Origin: Sporosarcina jiandibaonis | GTDB lineage: Bacteria; Bacillota; Bacilli; Bacillales_A; Planococcaceae | NCBI RefSeq assembly: GCF_013184495.1 | Contig: NZ_JAAOIY010000005.1 | Span: 241,414 to 305,413 of the forward strand | Length of the DNA: 64,000 bases | Direction of reading: 5' to 3' | In this document: positions 57,543-64,000 of the stretch, piece after piece | How the letters are laid out: every line of letters begins with the position of its first letter | Numbering within the stretch: the first letter of the stretch is position 1 | Position numbers and translations under genes: made by a program | The notes under the pieces: model-generated | Told to the model about the DNA's origin: nothing | The model's database searches: none | Seen by the model: the letters and a program-made list of their open reading frames with translations, nothing else

Positions 57543-59363
57543 GTGAACGCAAATAAAAATAAACTATTTAACATTTTCATTTCTGTCTTTCTAATTTGGA
57601 TGTTGTTTGGATATGCTCCCGAAACTGCTTTTTCTGCAACGGAACAGCAAGTTTTAGAGGATAAATTAGCGGATTATATGACAGAGCATGAAGAAATCGC
57701 CGCTGGTGTAGCGACGATTGTAATAGACGAAGATGAAGTCATTTATAAAATGAAAGGTTATTCAAATATAGAAGAACAGATTCTTGTTAATGAGGATACT
57801 GTTTTTGAATGGGCATCCATTTCTAAAGTTCTTATTTGGATCAGTGTTTTACAATTAGTAGAGACAGGAGAGCTTGATTTAGAAGCGGATATCGAAACTT
57901 ACTTACCAGCTGATTTCCGCTCCAAAACGAAATTTGAGGATCCGATCACGATGCAACATTTAATGCATCATAATGCGGGATTCGATGATAGTTATACAGA
58001 TTTAATGATTCATGGTCCAACCAAAAAGAAGTCATTAAGAGAAGTACTCGAAGAAGCGGATATTAAACAAGTATTTCGGCCGGGTGAGGTTGTTGCTTAT
58101 TCAAATTATGGAAGTGGCCTTGCTGCCTACATTGTTGAAGAAGTTAGTGGTCTAGATTACCGGGAATACGTACGGGAGAATATTTTTGAACCGCTTCAAA
58201 TGACGAAAACAGCAATAGATCCTGAACTATCTGATAATGAATGGGTGAAAGAACAGAGGGGAGAGGTGCAGGGATATTCGACTGCGCTGGAATTAATTGA
58301 CCCTAATTTTTACTCGATTCCCATGTATCCGGTAGGTAGTGCTATGGGAACAGCTAGTGATCTACAAAAGTTAATGCAAGCGTTATTAGCTGAAGATGGA
58401 ACCCCTTTATTTGAAGATGAAAAAACGATTGATTTGATGTTTGAACCAACGTTATATTATCCGGAGACCGATATCCCAAGGGTCGCCAACGGTTTATTTT
58501 ATTTGCCATCGAAAAGTCGGCATGTTTATGGTCACGGCGGGAATTCTAAAGCTTTTAGCTCCTCTTTTTATGTAGATAGAAAAGAACGTACCGGCGTTTT
58601 AGTGTTGACGAACATGAAAGATGAAAGTACGTTCACATCGGGAATACCTGAAATCATTTTTGGTGAATATGCACATGTTGAAAATGACATGAATTTGGAA
58701 AACTCATCCCGATGGGAAGGGATTTATGAGCCGGCTCGGTTGCCTCGACACGGATTTAGTAGCGTGTATGGATTATTTTTAAGAAGCCATACGAAACAGA
58801 GTGAGGCACACGATTTAATGATAAACGACTTGTCTTATTCACAGCTAGAACCAAGCATTTATAAAACAGAAGATGATTTGAATATGTACAGCTTGGACGT
58901 TTATTCAAAACATCCACTTCTTAAAAAAATGTTGTCTAATACATATTCAGATTTACTTTACGTTCCGTATTATAAACATCTCCTTGAATGGGGAGTAATT
59001 ATTCTAGGGGGATTCGCCGTCATGTTTTCTTTCGGCTTTATGATCGTCTCGATTATTAAAAAAATACGGAAGAAACAACAATCTATATTACTTGCTAGTC
59101 AACATTTTTTAAATATATTCATGTGCATTAACGTAATTTGGATTAGTTACGAAACATCAACGATGACAACTTATTCATCACTTAAACTTTTTTTAACTGC
59201 AAATGTGATGTATATTGTTATTTCACTTGTCATAAGTGGATATTTACTTTTTCAAATGAGAAATAAAAAAACAAATAAATATGAAGCGTCAATTAAAATG
59301 GTGACGATTCTTTCCACGATTGTTTTGTGTGTGAATATCGTGTACTGGGAATTTTATTATTAA
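57543..59363 (+). CDS. membrane-anchored beta-lactamase-family serine hydrolase
   Basis: 606 aa. Signal segment (about 8-30), then a penicillin-binding-protein-like hydrolase domain (about 35-385): SxxK as ASISKVL (Ser near 93), YxN as YSNYG (about 193) and HxG as YGHGGNSKAF (about 331). The last 150 residues contain four membrane segments, so the domain is held outside the membrane by a C-terminal bundle. Such proteins are related to PbpE/FmtA-like esterases and peptidases acting on cell-wall polymers or D-amino acid peptides. GTG 57543 with AGGGAGAG upstream. Confidence 0.88.
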   Translation: MNANKNKLFNIFISVFLIWMLFGYAPETAFSATEQQVLEDKLADYMTEHEEIAAGVATIVIDEDEVIYKMKGYSNIEEQILVNEDTVFEWASISKVLIWISVLQLVETGELDLEADIETYLPADFRSKTKFEDPITMQHLMHHNAGFDDSYTDLMIHGPTKKKSLREVLEEADIKQVFRPGEVVAYSNYGSGLAAYIVEEVSGLDYREYVRENIFEPLQMTKTAIDPELSDNEWVKEQRGEVQGYSTALELIDPNFYSIPMYPVGSAMGTASDLQKLMQALLAEDGTPLFEDEKTIDLMFEPTLYYPETDIPRVANGLFYLPSKSRHVYGHGGNSKAFSSSFYVDRKERTGVLVLTNMKDESTFTSGIPEIIFGEYAHVENDMNLENSSRWEGIYEPARLPRHGFSSVYGLFLRSHTKQSEAHDLMINDLSYSQLEPSIYKTEDDLNMYSLDVYSKHPLLKKMLSNTYSDLLYVPYYKHLLEWGVIILGGFAVMFSFGFMIVSIIKKIRKKQQSILLASQHFLNIFMCINVIWISYETSTMTTYSSLKLFLTANVMYIVISLVISGYLLFQMRNKKTNKYEASIKMVTILSTIVLCVNIVYWEFYY

Positions 59364-59414
59364 ATCATTTGTTGAAAGTCTTTATTGGACAAATGCGTGA
59401 CGAGGGGGATGGAA

Positions 59415-60356
59415 ATGGAAAATGATAAAAAGCAACAAATCATAGAGGTAGCACGGCTCTATTATGAGTTTGATTATAATCAGCAAGCGATTGCCAAGAA
59501 ACTAGGTGTATCAAGACCGACAGTTTCCCGGTTGCTGCAACAGGCAAAAGATCATGGGATTGTGAAGATCAAAATCATTGATCCATTCACCAATAATAAT
59601 GAGCTTTCAAAATCGCTGCAAGAAAAATACAATCTTGAAGATGTGAAAATTGCCTATGCGGCAATGGAAGAAGAGCGGGAAATGATGGAAGTCATGAGTA
59701 AAGCTGCAGCTGCGTATTTGCATCATGTTGTAAAAGACGGGGATGTGCTAGGCGTGACATGGGGGACGACAATGTATAGAGTCGCCTACCAATTAAAACA
59801 AAAGCATGTGAAAGGTGTGGAAGTCATCCAGTTAAAAGGAGGAGTTGGCCACTCGGATGTAAATACATACGAATCAGAAACGGTTTATTTATTTGCAGAG
59901 GCATTTAATACAGTGCCGCGTTATTTACCGCTCCCTGTTTTCGTTGATAATCCTACGGTGAAGGAAGTAATTGAATCGGATCGACATATTCACAGGCTGA
60001 TTGATTTAGGGAAGCAGGCGAATATTGCCATTTTTACTGTCGGCGCGGTTGACAACGATTCGCTTTTATTCCGTCTGGGCTATTTATCATCAGAGGAAAA
60101 ATCTTTACTTCATTCGAAGGCAGTCGGGGACATTTGTTCGCGCTTTTTTACAGACACCGGAGAAATTTGCTGCACATCGATTAACGACCGGACTATCGGC
60201 ATTGAGTTGGAAGAATTGAAACAAAAGGAAAGGTCAATCCTCGTTGCTGGCGGAAACCGAAAAGTTGAAGCCATCCACGGTGCGCTGTTAGGCGGGTACG
60301 CGAATGTCTTTATAACTGATCAATATACGGCGCAATCTTTGTTAATGCATGATTAA
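59415..60356 (+). CDS. deoR: deoxyribonucleoside regulator, SorC/DeoR-type
   Basis: 313 aa. The helix-turn-helix is near 20-45 (YNQQAIAKKLGVSRPTVSRL), followed by the sugar-phosphate-isomerase-like effector domain (GDVLGVTWGTTMYRVA, EVIQLKGGVGHSDVN, and the late ILVAGGNRKVEAIHGALLGGY). This is the B. subtilis DeoR (SorC family) architecture, which binds deoxyribose-5-phosphate. ATG 59415 is preferred, with GAGGGGG seven bases upstream. It represses nupC-pdp-deoC through the operator at 60434. Confidence 0.9.
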   Translation: MENDKKQQIIEVARLYYEFDYNQQAIAKKLGVSRPTVSRLLQQAKDHGIVKIKIIDPFTNNNELSKSLQEKYNLEDVKIAYAAMEEEREMMEVMSKAAAAYLHHVVKDGDVLGVTWGTTMYRVAYQLKQKHVKGVEVIQLKGGVGHSDVNTYESETVYLFAEAFNTVPRYLPLPVFVDNPTVKEVIESDRHIHRLIDLGKQANIAIFTVGAVDNDSLLFRLGYLSSEEKSLLHSKAVGDICSRFFTDTGEICCTSINDRTIGIELEELKQKERSILVAGGNRKVEAIHGALLGGYANVFITDQYTAQSLLMHD

Positions 60357-60390
60357 AAGATATCTACATAAGGAATTAAAATATATTGAA

Positions 60391-60426
60391 AAAGCCAACT
60401 TGGAAATCAAGTTCGGCTTTTTTTAT
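60391..60426 (+). terminator. terminator of deoR
   Basis: AAAGCCAACTTG and CAAGTTCGGCTTT (one bulged base), followed by T5. Confidence 0.85.
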
Positions 60427-60433
60427 TTCCAAT

Positions 60434-60485
60434 TTTGAACAATGTTTCAATCGGGTTGCACATATGTTCAATCGTGTGTTATCAT
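60434..60485 (+). promoter_or_regulatory. DeoR operator and nupC promoter
   Basis: TTTGAACAATGTTTCAAT (60434-60451) matches the known B. subtilis DeoR palindrome at 15 of 18 positions. A half-site TGTTCAAT (60465-60472) lies between a -35-like TTGCAC (60455-60460) and a -10-like TATCAT (60480-60485), the same two-part layout as in B. subtilis. Confidence 0.82.
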
Positions 60486-60566
60486 TTGTTTAAGAGTTGG
60501 ATGGCCGTCCTCTTTAAATTCTTGAAATGAAAGCGATAACACACACACTTAGATGGAGGAAACATC

Positions 60567-61748
60567 ATGAATATCATCTTTTATATCACTGGGCTCTTAC
60601 TAGTGTTCGCAATCGGCTTTTTAATTAGTAATAACCGTAAGGATATTCGCTATAAATCAATAGGGATCATGCTTGGAACACAACTCGTTTTAACGTTCAT
60701 TTTGCTAAATACGAAGATCGGAATTATCTCGATTGGATTTGTATCCGCTTTATTTACAAAGCTCATTGATCTTGGAGTAAGCGGTGTAAACTTTGTTTTT
60801 GGTGGAATGGAAAATAAAGGTGAATTCACCTTTTTCATAAATGTTTTATTGCCGATTATTTTTATCGCCGTATTAATCGGGATCTTGAATCATTTTAAAG
60901 TCTTGCCTTTTATCGTTAAATACGTTGGGCTCATACTGAGTAAGTTGAACGGTATGGGGAAAATGGAAAATTATATCGCTGTATCATCTGCCGTCCTTGG
61001 CCAAACAGAAGTCTTTTTAACAGTGAAAGACCAAATGGATAGTTTTTCTAAAAGGCGTTTATACACATTTTGTACATCTGCGATGAGTGCAGTGAGTGTT
61101 GCAATTGTTGGCGCATATATGGAGTTAATTGAACCTCGTTTCGTTGTGGTCGCAATTGTGTTGAATATTTTGTCGGCTCTAATTGTAGCGAACATCATTA
61201 ACCCGTATGAATTATCGGACGAAGAAGATACGCTAGCGATAGAATCACATAAAAAAAGATCATTCTTTCAAATGATTAGTGAAAGCATTATGGATGGATT
61301 TAAAGTTGCGATTATTGTAGCAGCGATGTTAGTAGGTTTTATCGCATTAATGAATGGAATCGATTACATATTCATGCTCGCATTTAATGTATCATTCCAA
61401 ACAATCTTAGGATTTGTCTTTGCGCCAATTGCATTCATAATGGGCGTTCCTTGGGCTGAAAGTGTAAGTGCTGGTGGGATCATGGCTACGAAGCTGGTCA
61501 CAAATGAATTTGTTGCGATGTTAAGCTTTAAAGAAATTGCTGCTGGCTTATCACCAAAAGCAATCGGTATTGTATCTGTCTTCCTAGTCAGTTTCGCCAA
61601 TTTCAGTTCAATCGGTATCATTACCGGCTCGGTAAAAGCCCTGAGTCCGAAACAAGGGGATGAAGTGGCGAAAAACGGCTTGAAATTACTGCTAGGTTCC
61701 ACAATCGCATCGGTTCTTTCTGCGACTGTTATCGGTGTGTTTTTATAA
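60567..61748 (+). CDS. nupC: nucleoside:cation symporter NupC
   Basis: 393 aa, eight to ten membrane segments, the size of bacterial concentrative nucleoside transporters. Family blocks include AVSSAVLGQTEVFLTVKDQM (about 135-154; Q-T-E), the post-repeat loop PWAESVSAGGIMATKLVTNE (about 295-314; E-S) and SFANFSSIGIITGSVKALSP (about 347-366). It imports (deoxy)pyrimidine nucleosides with H+ or Na+. ATG 60567 follows GGAGG. First gene of the DeoR-controlled operon. Confidence 0.93.
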   Translation: MNIIFYITGLLLVFAIGFLISNNRKDIRYKSIGIMLGTQLVLTFILLNTKIGIISIGFVSALFTKLIDLGVSGVNFVFGGMENKGEFTFFINVLLPIIFIAVLIGILNHFKVLPFIVKYVGLILSKLNGMGKMENYIAVSSAVLGQTEVFLTVKDQMDSFSKRRLYTFCTSAMSAVSVAIVGAYMELIEPRFVVVAIVLNILSALIVANIINPYELSDEEDTLAIESHKKRSFFQMISESIMDGFKVAIIVAAMLVGFIALMNGIDYIFMLAFNVSFQTILGFVFAPIAFIMGVPWAESVSAGGIMATKLVTNEFVAMLSFKEIAAGLSPKAIGIVSVFLVSFANFSSIGIITGSVKALSPKQGDEVAKNGLKLLLGSTIASVLSATVIGVFL

Positions 61749-61783
61749 TAGAAATATAGAAATGAAAATAGGAGTGATGAAAT

Positions 61784-63088
61784 ATGCGCATGGTTGATAT
61801 GATTGAGAAAAAACGTGAGGGGTTTGAGTTAACAAAGGAAGAAATTGCTTTTATCATTGAGGGTTACACAGATGGGACAATTCCGGATTATCAAATGGCA
61901 GCTTTCCAAATGGCTGTTTATTTCCAAGGGATGACAGCGGAAGAAACGGCTGAGCTTACGATGGCGATGGTAGAGTCTGGAGATCAGGTTGATTTATCAG
62001 CAATTGAAGGCGTGAAAGTAGACAAGCACTCAACAGGTGGAGTTGGGGATACAACAACACTCGTACTAGCTCCGCTTGTTGCAGCACTTGATATTCCTGT
62101 TGCTAAAATGTCCGGCCGTGGATTAGGTCATACGGGTGGAACGCTTGATAAGCTTGAAGCTGTTCCAGGGTTCCATATCGAAATTACCGACAAGGAATTC
62201 TTTGATCTGGTGAATGAAAATAAAATTGCTGTCATCGGGCAATCCGGAAACATAACACCCGCCGATAAAAAGATTTATGGCTTGCGAGATGTAACGGGGA
62301 CAGTAAATTCAATTCCGCTAATCGCTAGCTCAATCATGAGTAAGAAGATTGCTGCAGGATCAGACGCAATTGTGTTAGACGTAAAAGTTGGCGCTGGTGC
62401 TTTTATGAAGGACTTAACGATGGCGCGTGACTTAGCCAATGCAATGGTTCAAATCGGCAATCAGGTAGGCCGTCAAACGATGGCTGTTATTTCTGACATG
62501 AACCAGCCGCTAGGTTATGCTATTGGAAATGCATTGGAAGTAAAAGAAGCGGTTGAAACGCTACAAGGCAAAGGACCTGAAGATTTACATGAACTCTGTT
62601 TAACGCTAGGCAGCTATATGGTGCGTTTGGCTGGAAAAGCAGAAACAACGGAAGAAGCACGAGAAATGTTAGTAGAAGTAATTAACAATGGGAAAGCACT
62701 TGAGGTGTTCAAATTGTTTTTACAATCACAAGGCGGCGATACGTCTGTGATTGATGATATGACAAAGCTTCCAACAGCACGCTATCAAATAGACGTTCCG
62801 GCAAAAGAAGCAGGCTACGTCTCGCAAATTATTGCTGATGAAATCGGCACGGCTGCAATGATCTTAGGTGCAGGACGGGCTACAAAAGAATCTGAAATCG
62901 ATTTGGCGGTCGGTCTTGTTTTACACAAGAAAATCGGTGATGAAGTGAAAATCGGGGAATCGATTGTGACGATTCACAGCAATACAGAAGATGTCGAGTC
63001 AGTAAAAGAAAAAATCTATCACGCATATGAAATGTCGGCTTCCCAAGTCGCACCGGCAACGCTGATTTACGAAGAAATTACAAAGTAA
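61784..63088 (+). CDS. pdp: pyrimidine-nucleoside phosphorylase
   Basis: 434 aa homodimeric phosphorylase cleaving thymidine, deoxyuridine and uridine to base plus (deoxy)ribose-1-phosphate. The phosphate- and base-binding pieces are [20 protein letters not shown] (about 77-96) and [20 protein letters not shown] (about 107-126); the Lys/Arg/Ser of the pyrimidine pocket fall in [20 protein letters not shown] (about 164-183). Lengths and order equal B. subtilis Pdp. ATG 61784 with AGGAG. Eight bases before deoC. Confidence 0.95.
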   Translation: MRMVDMIEKKREGFELTKEEIAFIIEGYTDGTIPDYQMAAFQMAVYFQGMTAEETAELTMAMVESGDQVDLSAIEGVKVDKHSTGGVGDTTTLVLAPLVAALDIPVAKMSGRGLGHTGGTLDKLEAVPGFHIEITDKEFFDLVNENKIAVIGQSGNITPADKKIYGLRDVTGTVNSIPLIASSIMSKKIAAGSDAIVLDVKVGAGAFMKDLTMARDLANAMVQIGNQVGRQTMAVISDMNQPLGYAIGNALEVKEAVETLQGKGPEDLHELCLTLGSYMVRLAGKAETTEEAREMLVEVINNGKALEVFKLFLQSQGGDTSVIDDMTKLPTARYQIDVPAKEAGYVSQIIADEIGTAAMILGAGRATKESEIDLAVGLVLHKKIGDEVKIGESIVTIHSNTEDVESVKEKIYHAYEMSASQVAPATLIYEEITK

Positions 63089-63104
63089 AAGGGGAATGAA
63101 GATA

Positions 63105-63767
63105 TTGAATAAGGCAAAAATGATTGATCATACATTATTGAAAGCTGATGCAACAAAAGCAGGGATTACAACAATACTAGAAGAAGCAAAAGAATATGGA
63201 TTTGTATCAGTTTGTGTCAATCCTGCTTGGGTTGCTTATGCAGCTGAACAATTACAAGAATCAGATGTGCTCGTTTGTACAGTGATTGGCTTTCCGCTCG
63301 GCGCCAATACATCTGCTGTGAAAGCATTTGAAACAAAAGACGCGATCGCTAACGGAGCTGGCGAAATTGACATGGTGATTAATATCGGCGCATTAAAAGA
63401 CAATAACGATGCGCTAGTCGAAGCCGACATCCGTGCAGTTGTTGAGGCAGCAAACGGAACATTGGTCAAAGTCATTATCGAGACATGTTTATTAACGGAT
63501 GAAGAAATCATTCGTGCATGTGAGCTTTCAGTTAAAGCGGGAGCTGACTTTGTTAAAACGTCTACAGGTTTCTCAACAGGCGGTGCAACTGTAGAGGATG
63601 TTGCATTAATGCGTCTGACAGTCGGCCCCGATATCGGTGTGAAAGCATCAGGCGGCGTGCGCAGCGGAGAAGATTTCGATGCTGTAGTCAAAGCTGGTGC
63701 AACACGTATCGGCGCAAGTTCTGGTGTCAGCATTGTAAAAGGCGAAGTATCCGACTCAAATTATTAA
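63105..63767 (+). CDS. deoC: deoxyribose-phosphate aldolase
   Basis: 220 aa class I aldolase splitting deoxyribose-5-phosphate to glyceraldehyde-3-phosphate and acetaldehyde. Conserved Asp near VINIGALKD, Schiff-base Lys in [10 protein letters not shown] / [11 protein letters not shown] (Lys near 150), and proton-relay Lys in [12 protein letters not shown] (about 178). TTG 63105 is placed ten bases after AAAGGGG; the ATG at 63096 lies too close to it. Last gene of the nupC-pdp-deoC operon. The gene order differs from B. subtilis deoR-dra-nupC-pdp, where the aldolase comes first. Confidence 0.94.
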   Translation: MNKAKMIDHTLLKADATKAGITTILEEAKEYGFVSVCVNPAWVAYAAEQLQESDVLVCTVIGFPLGANTSAVKAFETKDAIANGAGEIDMVINIGALKDNNDALVEADIRAVVEAANGTLVKVIIETCLLTDEEIIRACELSVKAGADFVKTSTGFSTGGATVEDVALMRLTVGPDIGVKASGGVRSGEDFDAVVKAGATRIGASSGVSIVKGEVSDSNY

Positions 63768-63778
63768 TCAATAGATTG

Positions 63779-63816
63779 AAAGGACTGTTCTAGAAATATA
63801 GAACAGTCCTTTTTTG
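63779..63816 (+). terminator. strong terminator of the deo operon
   Basis: AGGACTGTTCTA (63781-63792) and TAGAACAGTCCT (63799-63810), 12 perfect pairs, then six T. Confidence 0.95.
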
Positions 63817-63881
63817 GTACTTGCGCAAGACAGTCAATTCACTACAATTGCATAAAATGAAAAAGAGGATATCGACTACGG

Positions 63882-64000
63882 TGAACTGCTCCCTGTCAAG
63901 TAGACAGTGGAAATAATAAAATGGTTCTAAGCGGCTTTAGCTCTATATTCTATAGGGCTAAGGCCGTTTAATTTTTCTTGGTATCTCTCATAATTGTAAA
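63882..64000 (-). mobile_element. IS3-family element, left part, cut by window edge
   Basis: TGAACTGCTCCCTGTCAAGT with AGACAG (about 63882-63907) looks like the terminal inverted repeat, followed inward by the transposase 3' end. The rest lies beyond the window. Confidence 0.65.
63927..64000 (-). CDS. IS3-family OrfB transposase, C-terminal end (partial)
   Basis: On the minus strand the frame reads YNYERYQEKLNGLSPIEYRA and stops at 63927. N-G-L-S-P-x-E-Y-R is the standard end of IS3-family OrfB. The protein extends past the right edge; activity cannot be judged. Confidence 0.82.
   Translation of the reverse strand, partial: YNYERYQEKLNGLSPIEYRAKAA

Noticed and set aside
63236..63733. 165-codon minus-strand ORF inside deoC
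   Set aside because: Ser/Ala/Thr-rich antisense shadow of a certain gene.

Overview
The window reads as a low-GC Firmicute chromosome, order Bacillales and probably Planococcaceae or a close Bacillaceae relative. The signs are AT-rich sequence, strong AGGAGG-type ribosome binding sites with many TTG and GTG starts, a lysine riboswitch, a B. subtilis-like deoR/nupC/pdp/deoC locus with its DeoR operator, YxjI-like and PadR/DUF2812 proteins, and many lipoproteins. No rRNA, tRNA or CRISPR array was seen. Both edges carry mobile-element genes: a tyrosine recombinase cut by the left edge and an IS3-family transposase cut by the right edge.

Layout. 0-5 kb: recombinase remnant, an ABC/FtsX exporter pair and a decayed stretch. 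5-25 kb: an accessory region of mostly single, self-contained genes (methyltransferase, GNATs, Nudix, VOC, small lipoproteins, MsrA, GrpB and orphans). Many are separated by a dispersed intergenic repeat made of two G-loop hairpins around a terminator-like core. Embedded in it are an enolase-superfamily MenC/NSAR enzyme, a PadR-DUF2812 operon, an erythromycin-esterase-like lipoprotein and a lone dapA under a lysine riboswitch. 25-33 kb: a tripartite tricarboxylate transporter locus (two divergent TctC lipoproteins, then TctB and TctA) continued by a split chromate-transporter pair, an Lrp/AsnC regulator and a gamma-glutamyltransferase-like enzyme. 33-40 kb: a graveyard and cassette-like region (broken msrA duplicate, CPBP protease tail, frameshifted NERD protein, intact membrane-anchored Mrr-type nuclease, SMI1 protein, nucleotidyltransferase, an IS3 deletion derivative).

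40-54 kb is the most interesting part. It holds a BCCT transporter, a GntR/FCD regulator and a ten-gene catabolic run: luciferase-type monooxygenase, DUF1185 protein, alpha/beta hydrolase, aldehyde dehydrogenase, orphan, second aldehyde dehydrogenase, YciI, isochorismatase-type hydrolase, NCS1 transporter and flavin reductase. A convergent amidase with a small translationally coupled partner follows. One near-palindromic motif (TTGYATG-GTA-CATG) lies in front of the BCCT gene, twice in front of the regulator gene and once in front of the isochorismatase gene, which ties these units into one regulon. The enzyme set fits oxygenative opening of an N-heterocycle or other cyclic amide, aldehyde oxidation and amide hydrolysis. 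The substrate cannot be read from sequence.

54-64 kb: a LURP-one-like protein, more small membrane or lipoprotein genes with the dispersed repeats, a membrane-anchored beta-lactamase-family protein, and the deoxyribonucleoside catabolic locus deoR, nupC, pdp, deoC ending in a strong terminator before the right-edge IS3 element.
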